Shown: positions 1 through 12,873, numbered from the stretch's first letter. The stretch: 64,000 bases of DNA from Strigamia acuminata (GCA_949358305.1 OX442314.1:2049087-2113086); one strand, 5' to 3'. Translations and numbers: made by a program. The notes: generated by a model from the sequence alone, not told the origin.

Positions 1-1377
1 AATTTAAAACCATTTTAAAATTAAATTTAAAAAAAAAATAAAAAATAAAAAAAATTTAGGTTTAAAAATCTAAAATTCTCGTCGTTCCCTCGTTCGCATT
101 CGCTGCATTTGCAGCAATTGGTGTATTTGCACGAGTTCCCTCCTCGTTTGACGTTATATCTATCTGGTCTGTGGTGCTGGTTGAGGGACAGGTGCAATCG
201 GCAAAGGGAAGGCCGGGTATTAAAGTCAAAGCACTCAAAGCGCGACAAATAAATATTCGAACAAACGGAAGGAAAAAAAATGCACAAATAATAAGATAAA
301 AACTAATAATTTGTCAGTCATTCACGGATTACGCAATTCCGTCCGTTTACGCGTTTACGAGCTTTGATTTGGAGATTTTTCATCGGTCATTAGTCACGCA
401 ACCGTTTCCTCTTTAGGATTAATCAATTTTTCTGTTTTAAACGCGAAAGGAATCCGGACGAGTTTACGATTTTTCTAAATTTTAAAACATCGAACGACGT
501 TTTAATTTTTATTTTGCAACATCGAATTTCGTCATCGCCGTCCTGATAGTCGAGTTTAGCGGCACATAACGTAAGTCAAGGTCGAAATAAGGTATCTCTA
601 TGAAAAAAATAATATTAAAACCGTTTTCGTTTCGTTTTCGTTTCGTTTTGTTGACTTTGGTGCATCGAGCGATTGTTCTCCGCAGCTTTTGCGCGGTAAT
701 TAAACGAATTAAATGAATTAAATTATCGATATTTACCCGGTGTTTGTTCGCAATTTTCCTCCCCAATTAGATCTTTCTCCATTGCGGCCTTTTTTCTGTC
801 TCTGATCGTCTCTATTTTCGTTTAGTCTGCGACCGAAGCTGCGGGGACGAGACGGCAAAGTCCGCGACACAATAAACACGATTTTTTCGCATCAAACTTG
901 CATTTCAAACGGAATGATACTCACTATAGGGCAATTAGTGAATGCACAATTCAGCAAATATCCCATTCTTCGTTCGTGATAACTCGGAGCAACTCGGATG
1001 ACTCATCTCGTCCCCCTAAAACCACTAAAACTCATCACCCTCCTCCTCCTCTTCGCGTCGAGCCAGACTGTACACAAAACAAAACAACACGCGCCAACTT
1101 TGGAATTTACGCATGCCCAAGCCGGCTGTTCGCAAAGAACGCCGTCATGTCGGCAAAATGAGACGTTTATTCGAGGCAAAAGCTAAATCAAGTCGAAACG
1201 TCGATGTTTTTCCACAAAATTCGACCGATTTCCCACTCGTTTTCGTTCCGTTCCGTTTTTGAGGGGGTTCCGCCATTTCGAGTTTCCAAGCGTGGGCCAC
1301 GTGACCGAGCCGAAAGCCAATTATCGAAGCAGATTTTAAACGATCGAAGATTTGAAATTTTTGGCTAGGCCGAAACA
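1..1377. other. Gene-free left flank upstream of the NuSAP-like gene
   Basis: No supported gene was found here. The stretch is AT-rich, with short open frames that lack family resemblance. The last few hundred bases must contain the promoter of the NuSAP-like gene that starts at 1378, but no clear TATA or initiator element can be assigned by eye. Confidence 0.5.
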
Positions 1378-3553
1378 ATGGATGCCGGCAATTTGACATC
1401 GTCGATTAATAATTTAAATACGCTGAAATACGCGGGTTTACAGGAGCTTGCGAAAAAATGCGGTCTCAAGGCCAATCTAAAGGTGCGTAGCGAGTACGGC
1501 GAACGAGTGCCGCCATTTTCAAACCAAAAACTATTCCACTAACCCGACAAATCGTTCACACAGGCCGAGAAATTACGCGACAGTTTACGGATTCACCTTA
1601 CGAAAAGTGACAAAATAAACGCAAAAGAAACAAATTTGGTTCGTGGGACACAATTATCATTTCGAAATGAATAAATCGACTAAATTCAATCGTTTTTAGG
1701 TTGCGAATCAAGCTGGAAACGACAGAGCGAGACGAATTCGTCGCCGAACGTTCGAGTTGGAGGAAGCGGCGATGGGCGCGCTCACGCCCGAGATCTTGCA
1801 GGAAAACCAAGTGCACGAGCACAAGAGATTAATAAACGAGGGGGAGAAGGCGCTCGCTTCGTCTAGGGAGCAAAACCCGCCGCAAATCAAGTGGAAGTTG
1901 ATCGATGACGAAAACAAACCGCCCGTTTCGAAGTCGGATCAAATTGTTGCGGCCGGAACGAGTTCGTCGCTTCGCAAACGAGTCGCGCTGCGCCCGCAGA
2001 GAGTCCTTCGAAGTTTGTGACAAATTAGTTTTCTATTTTTTGCATATTTTCACCATGTTTCGACATATCGTAATTCTGTTGAAATTGGATTTTTTTAATA
2101 CGTTTTTCTACAACGATTCAGTCGTAAATGGACTTTTACGACACATTTTCGCTAAATTTGTGTCGGATTGGACTTTTTCAATATTTTTTTATCAAATTCA
2201 GTCAAACTTGGACGTTTTTGACACATTTTCGCTATAATTCAGTCAAAATTGGACGTTTTCGACCCATTTTCGCTGTAATTCAATCAAAATTGGACGTTTT
2301 CGACACATTTTCGCTATAATTCAATCAATATTGGACGTTTTCGACACATTTTCGCTGTAATTCAGTCAAAATTGGACGTTTTCCACCATGATTTTATCAA
2401 ATTCTGCCTTTTTTAACAATTTTCCGCACTAATACACGAGAAATTTGAATTTATAAACATTTATTTCCACCAAATTTAGTCAAAATTAGACGTTTTCGAC
2501 ATATTTTCGTTATAATTCAGTCAAAATTGAACGTTTTCCACCATGATTTCATCCAATTCTGCCTTTTTCAACAATTTTCCGCCCTAATATTCGCGAAATT
2601 TGAATTTATCAACACCTATTTCCACCAAATTCAGTCAAAATTGGACGTTTTCGACACATTTTTGCTATAATTCAGTCAAAATTGGACGTTTTCCACCATG
2701 ATTTCAACAAAATCTGCAAAATTTAAATTTATCAACACTTATTTATTTATGTACAGCTTTTCCAATATTTAAAAAAATATTTTTATTGTTTTTTAAAATA
2801 GAAACGCAAGATCAGAGCAAAATTCCGAGACCGTCGAGGGTCGCTACAGACGCGGCGATTTCGAAAAAAACGACTCCCAGTAAATTTGAAATTAAAATTT
2901 CCTTTTAAATTATGGAAATTAATTTTTTTTTGTTTTTACATAGATTTCGCACGAATGCACAAGCGGATTTTTGATAAAATGGACTCGGTGGACGTGTACG
3001 TCGAAAAAAAGCGCTTCAGAGCCAAGCAACTGCAGAACGGAATGACGCCAACTTCGCCCGCCAAGGTCCCATCAATTAAATCCCTTCAATTAATTTTTTT
3101 TAATTTTTTTGTTGTTTTTTAAAACAGAAACCCGAACCGACGGTCAAACGCGCCATATTTTCACCCGCAGCCAAACGCGGCATCTTTGCACCGACCGTTT
3201 TCTCGGTGAAAGAAGCGAATTTCAACTTCGCGAAAAACGCGCCGATTAAATTCAGCGCCGCGTCGAAAATCCCGATTAAAAAACCGTCGGAGAACTTAAG
3301 CCTCGCGACTAAAAAGCCCAGAACGGATCATCGTCAAATGTACAAAACGAGAAAAAGCAAAAAGTGAGTTTCCAAAATGGCGGAATTAAACAAAAAAAAA
3401 ATTAATTTGTATTTAATTTATTTAATTTATTTAATTTATTCATTTTCTAGCGAAATCGCGAAGGGAAAGCTGCACCAATACGTTAAAGGCGTGCGAACGA
3501 ACAGACGTTTCGACCTCCAAATGCAGATGCGCAGCGCCGCCGAAGCGACTTAA
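1378..3553 (+). CDS. NUSAP1: NuSAP-like nucleolar and spindle-associated protein (7 exons, 343 aa)
   Basis: Exons read 1378-1482, 1564-1638, 1700-2012, 2802-2879, 2944-3065, 3128-3363 and 3451-3553; phases close to give 343 residues. Residues about 16-50 form a SAP-type DNA-binding motif (LKYAGLQELAKKCGLKANLK). The exon 4/5 junction reads TTPNFARMHKRIFDKMDSVD, which matches the conserved NuSAP segment around TTPNF...HFKEMESID. The C-terminal half is rich in Lys and Arg, ending in a basic segment like the microtubule-binding tail of the family. NuSAP proteins bundle and stabilise spindle microtubules near chromatin in mitosis; that role is known for vertebrate members and inferred here. The start is the first ATG in frame with the SAP motif. 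The protein is somewhat shorter than the vertebrate one (about 440 aa). The boundaries of exons 2 and 3 are the least certain. Confidence 0.85.
2030..2760 (+). repeat. Degenerate minisatellite filling NuSAP intron 3
   Basis: Units of about 40 bp built on the words TTCAGTCAAAATTGGACG and GACACATTTTCGCTATAA recur imperfectly through the intron at 2013-2801. The array stops near both splice sites and does not enter the exons. Confidence 0.8.
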
Positions 3554-3907
3554 ACGAACCAACGGCGCTCCGTTTTTTTAATTTAAAAATTGACAGTTTA
3601 ATTTCGCTAAGCCTACTCAAATGTACCATAACGACTTTTTATTATTATTCTAAACACGCTTAGCTTTCTATCTCCGTGAAATATATATATTTTATACATG
3701 TGTGTGTCAATGTATACATCGAGCCTTTGCATTTTTGAAAATAAAAATTTTAAAACGAGCAAACAAAGAGCGCCGTAATGCCGAAAACCGTCGCCAGAGC
3801 CCGCCGCGGCGCAGCCTGTGTATAGTGAAGTTTTTGATTCAGGCGACGCTGACAAAAAGGGGGCAAGAGATTCGCTCAATCTTGTCGTTTTGCTCAGTGG
3901 TTCGAGC
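3554..3907. other. Intergenic spacer between NuSAP-like gene and RTF1
   Basis: This is a 354-bp spacer between two plus-strand genes. An AATAAA-type signal near 3740 could end the upstream transcript, so the RTF1 promoter is confined to under 200 bp. Confidence 0.5.
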
Positions 3908-6900
3908 ATGGGGAAGCGCAAAAGTCGCGTTATGGTCGACTCGAGCGACGACAGCGATGGGAGTCCGGGCGATCTCGACGAGGTGAGCGAAAGAAAATGA
4001 ATTGACGCGAGTTTGGACGTTTGCGCGTTCAAAAGGAATAATTAACGGCCCTTTGCTGTTTGAATGTATAGGAATTGCTGACCCTGGCCAAGCGGAAGAA
4101 GACCGAAGTGGCGGAAAATGTGGAGAAGAAACCCGAGAGCGAATCCGAGACGTCGGAAAGCGACGACGAGGTAACGCGAGTCGGGAGTTTGGAGAAATGC
4201 GAATAAATTGTGGAATTAATTGTAGTGGACGGCCGACGGAAAGACGAAGAAAAAGAAGAAACAAAAGCCCGGGAAGGAAGCGAAAAGGGCGAATAAAAAG
4301 GCGCCGAAAGCGAGTGCGTCTTCGGACAGCGACGTCGATGTGAAGAAGGAACGGGATTCCGAACCGGAAGAGGGTATATTGTCGGATTTAGGTTTTGTTT
4401 TGTGAAGTTTGGTTGATTTGTTGGGTATTTTGTTGGTTTTAGGGGAGGTTTCGGATTCGGATGTGGCCGAGGAGTCGTCGAATGAGTCGGGCGCGAGCGA
4501 TTCGGACGTGAGTGACGAGGAGTTCAATGATGGTTACGACGAGAATTTGATGGGCGACGAGGAAGATCAAGCGCGATTGGCTCAAATGACGGAGAAGGAG
4601 CGCGAGCAGGAACTTTACAACCGAATTGAGAAGAGAGAGGTCTTAAAGAAACGGTAAATGGACGAAAATCGACCGAGAATCAATGAAAATTTACGAAAAA
4701 TCATTGTAAATTAACAAAAATCAATAAAAATTAACGGAAAATTATTGTAAATTAACAAAAATCAATGAAAGTTAACGAAAAATCATTGGAAATTAACAAA
4801 AATCAATGAAAATTAACCAAAAATTATTGGAAATTAGCAAAAATTGATGAAAATCATTGAAAATAAACGAAAAATCAATGAAAATCATAGAAAATTAACC
4901 AAAAATCAATTCAAAGCATTGAAAATGAACGAAAAATCAATGAAAATCATAGAAAATTAACGAAAAATCAATGAAAATTATTGAAAATTAACCAAAAATT
5001 AATGAAAATCATTGAAAATGAACGAAAAATCAATGAAAATCATAGAAAATTAACCAAAAATCAATGAAAATCATTGAAAATTAACCAAAAATTGATGAAA
5101 ATCATTGAAAATTAACGAAAAATCAATGGAAATCATTGAAAATTAACGAAAAATCAATGAAAATCATAGAAAATTAACCAAAAATCAATGAAAATCATAG
5201 AAAATTAACAAAAAATCAATGAAAATCATTGAAAATTAACCAAAAATTGATGAAAATCATTGAAAATTAACCAAAAATTAATGAAAATCATTGAAAATGA
5301 ACGAAAAATCAATGAAAATCATAGAAAATTAACCAAAAATCAATGAAAATCATTGAAAATTAACCAAAAATTGATGAAAATTATTGAAAATTAACGAAAA
5401 ATCAATGGAAATCATTGAAAATTAACGAAAAATTAATGGAAATCAATGTAAATTAACAAAAATCAATGAAAATTAACAAAAATCAATGAAAATTAACCAA
5501 AAATCATTGGAAATTAGCAAAAATCGATGAAAATCATTTAAAATTAATGAAAAATTAATGAAAATCATTGAAAATTAACCAAAAATTAATGAAAATCAAT
5601 GAAAATTAACGAAAAATCAATGAAAGTCATTAAAAATTAACGCAGATTTCATCCTTTTTTATTCAAATGTTTAACTGACTTTGTCTTTTTATTTTTAGTT
5701 TTGAAATCGAGAAAAAATTGCGGATGGTCAAAAAGAAAGAACAGAAAAGAAAGGCGAAAAGGGACCTCGAAAAAGCGAAATGCGAGGCGAGTCAACGGAG
5801 CAAGGAGCGACGACGTACCGTCGAAGAAAAGAAAGACAAAGTGGACAAGAAAGCTCAAGCGATTAAAGATCTAAAGGCGCGAAGAGAGGAGAAGAAGAGC
5901 AAAGGTTCAACGAATCAATCAACCCAATCCAATCAACCAATTCAACTTGTTTTTGTCTGTTTTGTGCAGCCGAAGCGGCAGAAAAGATGAAACTGGAGCA
6001 GCAACAGTCAGAACAGAGCGACGAGAAACCCAAGAAATTGAAAGCGAGCGACATTTATTCGGACGACGACGACGACTACGACGACGACGACGATGACGGC
6101 TCGGAGCGGGAATCCGAACCCGACCAGAACACGGAGAAATCGTACAGATCCGACAGCGACAGCAAGGGCTCGGACATGGAGACGAAATCCAAGCGGCCGC
6201 AGTTCATTCAGTCGAAAGAGGATCTGAACAAGATCCGCTTGTCCAGACACAAAATGGAGCGGTAGATTGGATGGAAATTGGATGGAAATGGAGTTGTTTT
6301 ATTTGTTTATATTTTTTTAGGTGGGTTTGCATGCCGTTTTTTGCCAAAACCGTGATTGGGTGTTTCGTGCGGATCGGCATCGGCAACAACAACAGCAAGC
6401 CGGTTTACCGGGTATGAAAAGAAAACGGGCGGATTTATAAAACAAGCAAGAGTGGCCATTCTGGTTCAGTTTTTTGCTTGCTTTTTTCTATTTTGGTCGA
6501 AAAATTGGATGATTTCGCGAATAATTGGATGTTGTTCCCATTTTTGTCCAAAAGTTAGATAATTTTGGCGAAAAATTGGATTTTTTTTTTTTATTTTTGT
6601 AAAAAAAATTGGATTTTTTCGATTTTTGTTTCAAAAATTGGATGTTTTTCGATTTTTGTTCAAAAATTGGATAATTTTCGATTTTTTCAAAAATTGGATG
6701 ATTTTGGCGAAAAATTGGATGTTTTTTCGATTTTTGTTCAAAAATTAGATGATTTTGGCACCAAAAAAAGGGATGATTTTGGCCAAAAATTGGACGATTT
6801 TGGTCTTTAAATTGAATTTTTGGTCTCTAAATGTTTTTTTGGGCCGAAAATTGTACATTTTGGCCTTGAAATTGAATTTTTGGTCTCTAAATGTTTTTTT

Positions 6901-9900
6901 GGGCCGAAAATTGTATATTTTGGGCCGAAAATTGTATATTTTGGGCCGAAAATTGTATATTTTGGTTTTGAAATTGAATTTTTGGTCTTAAAATTGAATA
7001 TTTGGTCTTGAAATTGAATATTTGGTCTTGAAATTGAATTTTTGGTCTCTAAATGTTTTTTTGGGCCGAAAATTGTACATTTTGGCCTTGAAATTGAATA
7101 CTTTGGTCTCTAAATGTTTTTTTGGGCCGAAAATTGAACATTTTGCTTCCGAAATGAACATTTTGCTTCCGAAATGAACATTTTGCTTCCGAAATGAACA
7201 TTTTGCTTCCGAAATGAACATTTTGCTTCCGAAATGAACATTTTGCTTCCGAAATGAACAAATTTTGGTTGCGAAATGAACATTTAGGGCCTAAACCTGA
7301 ATTTTTGGACTCAAGGATCCGCTAACGAAAGAAAAAAAAAACCAAAAAACCTAAAAACTAATTTAAAACGTCGTCTCTAGGTGGCAGAAATCCTCGAAGT
7401 GGTCGAAACCGCCAAAGTCTACCAACTCGGCAACACCCGCATCAACAAAGGCTTCAAACTGCGGCACGGCGGCGAAGAACGCGTCTTCCGCCTCGAGTTC
7501 GTCAGCAACCAAGACTTCACCGAGACCGAATTCACGAAATGGCGCGAAGCCGTCATGTTGCAGGGCATGCACCTGCCCACCAAGGACGAGGTAGAAAAAA
7601 AATACAAGGACATCGGCGACGCCGCCAACTACCTCTTCAAGGACGAGGACATCGAACGCATCGTGCAAGAAAAAGAGCGCTTCAAGAAATCCCCGTTCAA
7701 CTACGCGCTCAAGAAGACGCAGCTCATGAAGCACCGCGAGATGGCCGAGCTGAACGGCGACGCCAAGGAGATGACGCGCCTAAAAGCCGAGATGGAGACG
7801 CTGGAGGAGCGCGCGGCCGAGCTGGACAAGATCCGCACGAGCAACATCCACGCCATCAGCTACATCAACGAGCGCAACCGACAGCGCAACATCCAGGAGG
7901 CGGAGAAGGCGATTCTGGAGGAGGCGGCGGAGAGTCGGAACAAGGCGGACGATCCGTTCACTCGGCGGAAATGCAATCCGACGCTGGTGACTAAGTCGCG
8001 CGATTCGTCGGTCAATGCGGCGGCGGCGGTGGCGAGATTGGGGGAGGCGGCGGAGGCGAAGTCGGCGTTGCTCAACCCGTTGTTGGTGGAGGGATTGGAC
8101 GGGAGGAACGAGGGGAAGACGGAGGTGGCTAGGGGTGCGGATGGAGCGGGGGAGGATATGTTTTCGGCGCACGATTTTGATATAAAGATCGATCTGGAGG
8201 TTCCGTTATCTGGTGAGAATGACTAGTTTATTTTTTTTGTTTATTTTGATTTTTTTTTATTTTTGTTCTGGATTTTAGTTTTAATCAGTTTAAATCAATT
8301 TAAATCAATTTAAATAAATTTTTCTTTAATTTAAATCAATTTTTGTTTAATTTAAATCAATTTTTGTTTAATTTTAATCAATTTAAATCAAGTTAAATCA
8401 ATTTAAATCAATCTAAATCAATCTAAATCAATCTAAATCAATTTAAATCAATTTAAATCAATCTAAATCAATTTAAATCAATTTGAATCAATTTTTGTTT
8501 AATTTAAATTAATTTAAATCAATTTAAATCAAGTTAAATCAATTTAAATCAAGTTTTGTTTAATTTAAATCAATTTGAATCAATTTTTGTTTAATTTAAA
8601 TCAATTTAAATCAATTTTTCTTTAATTTAAATCAATTTGAATCAATTTTTGTTCAATTTAAATCAATTTTTCTTCAATTTAAATTAATTTTTGTTCAATT
8701 TAAATTAATTTTTGTTCAATTTTAATCAATTTTTGTTCAATTTTAATCAATTTAAATCAATTTTTCTTCAATTTAACACTAGAAAGGCCAGAGCGGTCAT
8801 TTTGACCGCAATAGCTGTTTTAAACAGCTGTAGCAATAAACCCAATGGGTTTACAATGCTGGTATTTTTTCACTTTTACTGATTTATGATACTTTACATC
8901 ATAAATCAGCAAACGTGGCATTTTTCTTCAAGAAAATTTTTAAAAAAGAGAATTTACCTAAAAAGGCCAAATGCGGTCAAAATGACCGCTTGAAACAACG
9001 CTGCACAAGACGTGCACGAAACGTGGACAAAACGCACACAAATCGTGCAAAATACATAAACAATACGTGTATCTTGCGTTTTGTTATCAAATTGACCAGT
9101 AACACGCCAAATATGCGAAAAAAATAGCAAAACAAAAATTGATGGTTTTTATAAAACCTGATGAAATTAAATTTCCGTTTTCAATTTTATCAGATTTTAT
9201 AAAAACCATCAATTTTTGTTTTGCTATTTTCTTCGCATATTTGGCGTGTTACTGATTAATTTGATGGCAAAAGGCAAGATACACGTATTGTTCATGTATT
9301 TTGCACGATTTGTGCGCGTTTTGTCCACGTTTCGTGCATGTCTTGTGCAGTTGTTTCAAGCGGTCATTTTGACCGCATTTGGCCTTTCTAGGTAGGCGGA
9401 AATTCCGGCCTTTCTAGTGTTAAATCAATTTAAATCAATTTTTGTTCAATTTAAATCAATTTAAATCAATTTTTGTTCAATTTAAATCAATTTTTCTTCA
9501 ATTTAAATCAATTTTTGTTCAATTTAAATCAATTTTTCTTCAATTTAAATCAATTTTTCTTCAATTTAAATCAATTTTTCTTCAATTTAAATCAATTTTT
9601 CTTCAATTTAAATCAATTTTTCTTCAATTTAAATCAATTTTTCTTCAATTTAAATCAATTTTTCTTCAATTTAAATCAATTTTTCTTCAATTTAAATCAA
9701 TTTTTCTTCAATTTAAATTAATTTTTCTTGTTTTATTCAATGTAATTCAATTTTTCTTGTTTTCGTCTCTTTTAATCAATTTTTCTTATTTTCGTCTGTT
9801 TTAATCAATTTTTCTTATTTTCGTCTGTTTTAATCAATTTTTCTTATTTTCGTCTGTTTTAATCAATTTTTCTTATTTTCGTCTGTTTTAATCAATTTTT

Positions 9901-10138
9901 CTTATTTTCGTCTGTTTTAATCAATTTTTCTTATTTTCGTCTGTTTTAATCAATTTTTCTCATTTTCGTCTGTTTTAATCATTTTTTTTCAATTTTCTTT
10001 GGTGTTTTAATCATTTTTCTTTGAATTTTAGCGACTCCGGTGAACATCACCCCGAAGACGATGCCGCAAATCAAAGACGGCGCCCCAAAACGGTCGCTGA
10101 ACCTCGAAGACTACAAGAAACGCCGCGGACTCATCTGA
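3908..10138 (+). CDS. RTF1: RNA polymerase-associated protein RTF1 (9 exons, 686 aa)
   Basis: Exons are 3908-3982, 4072-4170, 4226-4373, 4443-4653, 5699-5904, 5970-6261, 6321-6411, 7381-8212 and 10032-10138; all phases agree. RTF1 is a Paf1-complex-associated elongation factor that binds Spt5 and promotes histone H2B ubiquitination. The N-terminus is acidic and Ser-rich. A hallmark segment, [20 protein letters not shown], lies in exon 4, and a Lys/Glu coiled coil follows in exon 5. The Plus3 domain spans roughly residues 330-460, including [10 protein letters not shown] and [20 protein letters not shown]. The end is the near-invariant [16 protein letters not shown] type (here [16 protein letters not shown]). 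The length is close to the human protein (710 aa). The frame is open upstream of 3908 but has no ATG, so this ATG is the best start. Introns 4, 7 and 8 are swollen by tandem repeats, and intron 8 also carries a transposon. Confidence 0.96.
4656..5640 (+). repeat. A-rich minisatellite in RTF1 intron 4
   Basis: Repeats alternate AAAATCATTGAAAATTAAC and AAAAATCAATG words with point changes over almost 1 kb. The plus strand is nearly free of C and G outside the repeat cores, and the array ends about 60 bp before the acceptor. Confidence 0.9.
6480..7300 (+). repeat. Compound minisatellites in RTF1 intron 7
   Basis: Several successive arrays are visible. The first is built on AAAAATTGGATGATTTT. 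The second is a longer unit with GGGCCGAAAATTGTA and GAAATTGAATTTTTGG. The last is a clean 20-bp unit, GAAATGAACATTTTGCTTCC, repeated about six or seven times at 7141-7260. Each array is internally more uniform than the intron as a whole, as expected from separate local expansions. Confidence 0.88.
8270..10020 (+). repeat. AAATCAATTT-type minisatellite in RTF1 intron 8, split by a transposon
   Basis: Short units of AAATCAATTT with optional TTTGTTTAATTT or TTTCTTCAATTT spacers occupy 8270-8772 and resume at 9420. From 9724 a second unit with TTTTCGTCTGTTTTAATCAA takes over. The transposon at 8777-9419 interrupts the array and duplicated a TTAA that belongs to the repeat unit. Confidence 0.9.
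8777..9419. mobile_element. piggyBac-like foldback MITE in RTF1 intron 8
   Basis: The element begins CACTAGAAAGGCC and ends GGCCTTTCTAGTG, with TTAA on both sides (8773-8776 and 9420-9423). TTAA duplication and a CNCTAGAAAG-type terminus are piggyBac superfamily features. The interior is a long hairpin: about 8959-9163 pairs with about 9188-9389. Both arms carry the palindrome GCGGTCAAAATGACCGC. There is no transposase, so it is a 643-bp non-autonomous element. Confidence 0.88.
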
Positions 10139-10486
10139 AGCGAACGTCCAAGTGTAAATAAATGTTTGTAATCTGTCGTACGATTAAGTTAGCACAATAT
10201 TCCGACGGTATTCGGCAATAATAACAACATCGGCCACTTTTTTTGGCGAAACAATTATTTTTTCAAACAAATTGTAACAATATTTTTAGTCTCTTTGATA
10301 CACATATATAAATATAACTTTTTTTTTTTTTTTTATTTATAATCATAAAGATTTATCGGAAATTTCTTTCAAATTATCAACATAGTGAAAAAAAAAGAAA
10401 AAAAGTGTTAGATTTGTACTTAATCGAAAAAAAAAGAGAGGAAATTTAAGTTGTATCTGTATAAATTATTCAAAACGACTTTATTA
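10139..10486. other. Convergent 3' spacer between RTF1 and the DUF229 gene
   Basis: The two genes end tail to tail. An AATAAA lies about 20 bp after the RTF1 stop. The minus-strand gene has an AATAAA overlapping its stop region. A poly-T run at about 10319-10334 and A-rich runs follow; nothing else was found. Confidence 0.55.
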
Positions 10487-12401
10487 TTAAACGCAATAAC
10501 AAAACATGCGCAGATCTATCTTGTCCGCTCGCATCTGCGCAGTCAGGCATTTGTCCTGGCCGCCATATTGGTTTAATCTGAAGATGCCGCTCAGCACTTC
10601 CACGCGCCCGTCGCGATAAAACGCGAAACCTTCGAAAACCCCTCGTCCGGGCAGTGTTTCGACCACCACCCGGATTTTTTCCGACTCCGACTTGTCGTCC
10701 GACGCAAGGTACGAATTTTTTATCGTGCCGAGCCTCAAACTCGCGCACAAACTTCGAAACGGCTTCGTTATCGCGTTGATAGCGGCCACAACCCCATCTG
10801 CCGCCAGAGTGCTCCGCCCGTCGTCACTGCTCAACTCCCGTTCGCTGGAGCATGCGCAGAACTGATGCGCGATTCCCGCCTGCGCGCACGTCCTTTCGGC
10901 GGGAATTTGTCCGAAGAAACTGAGCCCGAACGACGACACGGACGATTCCGAACCACCCCCTAATTCGTCCCCCCGCGTGCTGTGTCGTAAAATGTCGACA
11001 AACGTAGCGTGGACGTCGAACATGGACGTGAGACGGCGCGAATTGCGGCGCAAGTTTCGCTCCGCTCTCGGAAAATCTCGTTTAAATCTCGGCGGTAAAT
11101 AAACGGAAAAAAACGGCATCGAGCTCTCGACGCGACCGATCGGGGTCATCCTGATCGCGTCGAACCGGTGGCCGTGGTCGCCAAAAAACATGAGCACAGT
11201 GTCGTCCAGATGCGCGCGCAGCTCTTGTAGAAAGTTGACAAAATCGTCGTCGGCGGCGCCCACCCGGTTGAGCAAGTTGTGGCTGATCTCGGTGAGGAAC
11301 GAGACGAGAAAGAAGGGTTCCTTCCTCTCGCTAGCGCCGAGCACGAACTCTTTGACGTAATCCATGTGCAGCACATGTTTGGGCCTAGACCCGAAGCACA
11401 GGTTGGAGCTGAGGCGGTGCGTCGGGTGCGAGTCGATCGCTACGTAGAACGGGCGCAAGTAGTGATCGGTCGGCTGCCGATCGAAGCCGGACGACGCGTA
11501 GTTGAAGACCGTGAACTGCGGCTCGTCCTCGGCGAGCAATGTGGCGTAGCCGGCCGCGCTGAAGTTGCGCCACACGAGCGGCCACGAGTCGAAGTAGACG
11601 CCGAGCGGCGGCCGGTCCACGTCCGCCAGACCGGCGAGCACCGCCATCATGTTCGGGAAAGTGTTGTCGCCGACCCGCGTCATTCCGCGCAGCACCGTCG
11701 ACCCCATACGCCGAACTAAATACTCGTAAGTGCGCGGTAGCTGGCGCATGAGGTTGAGCCTCGACATGGAGTCGATGCCGAAAGCGAGCACGCTGATTGG
11801 TCGAGCGATCGTCGTAGCCTTCCGCGGCGATAACCGGCGCGGATGGATCAAGATGGAGCTGTAAATCGACACTCCCAGCCAATTGGCGCAGCGCACTGAC
11901 ACCATGTCGACGGTGATGTAGACTCCCGGATGCACTAACGGCCGCTCGGCTCCGTACGAGATGCGCTCATCTTCTCCGCGTGGTCTCTTCAGCGGCCGGT
12001 AGGTGCAAGTGATGGAGTCGTAGCCGAATTCGGATGCGGCCGATCCGTTGATTCGCAACGTGTTGTTTCGGTCGATGAAAACGAGGTCGGGTTGCACGCG
12101 CCGACAGCGGAGCGGCGGAGTGTCGAAAACGAAACTCGAGATCGATTCGTGCCACGGATTCGGTTGCGGGAATTGACACGATTGGTCGCGCTCTAGCGGC
12201 AGATCCGGATCCCACCGGTTGCGCTCGTTGAGAATCTCCTCCGATTTCAGCCTCGTTCGTTTCGTCAGCATCAATGTCACTTTTGTTTATTAAAAAATAT
12301 AAATAAAAATAATAAAAATTTAAATAATTTTGAATTTCGAATTTCTTACCGCACAAACAAATGGCACAAACTAGCACAAGGACGGCACGCACTTTCCGCA
12401 T
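10487..12401 (-). CDS. DUF229 (alkaline-phosphatase-superfamily-like) membrane-anchored protein (2 exons, 614 aa)
   Basis: Exon 1 is 12401-12350 and exon 2 is 12279-10487 on the minus strand, joined in phase 1. Residues about 4-22 (VRAVLVLVCAICLCVTLML) form an N-terminal hydrophobic segment without a strong cleavage site, so a signal anchor with a lumenal or outside-facing body is likely. Family hallmarks are FGIDSMSR near residues 184-191, GDNTFPN near 221-227 and FFGDHGHRFD near 382-391. The GDHG motif is typical of the metal-binding core of sulfatase and phosphatase-like folds. The family (Pfam DUF229) is abundant in arthropods, nematodes and other invertebrates; the substrate is not established. 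Many Cys residues in the C-terminal third suggest secretion-pathway folding. The length is typical. It is tail to tail with RTF1. Confidence 0.9.
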
Positions 12402-12873
12402 TTCGTGTGAAAAACAACAATAGTCGGAAAACGTGAAGCGATAAAAAGCGACATGAAAAATGGTGGATTTCTGAGAGTTTTTCGTCGCAGCTGCTTCTCA
12501 TCTTCCGCTAGAAGCGCCGCAGACATCGTCATCCTCCATTTCGATCGCAAACAGATTGATTCTTTCGGATATTCCTACCAGCTTTCGATCAACACGGCGC
12601 AGGCGTTTCCTCGCACGAAAATCGATTTCACAAGTCTGCCACCACGCGAGCAAACTTCGAGTTGGCCAATTGCCCAATGAAATTGCCCTCTTTTTCAAAT
12701 ACGTCTCACTCTCATTGCCCAGCTATTTCCGGCATTCCTTATTGGGCAATAAGGAATATATTGTTGCGGATTGATACGGTTTTTTATTGTTGTTTAACAG
12801 GGACTACATTATGTGCGTACAAAACAAATCGATGGAAATAGGAGAGTCGGTCGTCAGTGTTCGTCAGTGTTCG
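12402..12873. other. Spacer between IFT25 and the DUF229 gene
   Basis: Both genes lie on the minus strand, so this holds the IFT25 3' end (AATAAA on the minus strand near 12785) and the DUF229 promoter. A small imperfect palindrome around ATTCCTTATTGGGCAATAAGG lies near 12736-12757. No coding sequence was recognised. Confidence 0.5.

Noticed and set aside
27-783. Possible minus-strand gene at the left edge (a short ATG exon near 783 with a GGTAAAT donor, and a Thr/Ala-rich open stretch at 60-270)
   Set aside because: No acceptor or phase links the pieces and no family is recognised.
9442-9804. Repetitive QFKSIFL-type frame in RTF1 intron 8
   Set aside because: It is minisatellite translation within an intron.
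11279-11719. Plus-strand 146-codon frame opposite the DUF229 gene
   Set aside because: It is an antisense shadow; the minus frame carries all family motifs.
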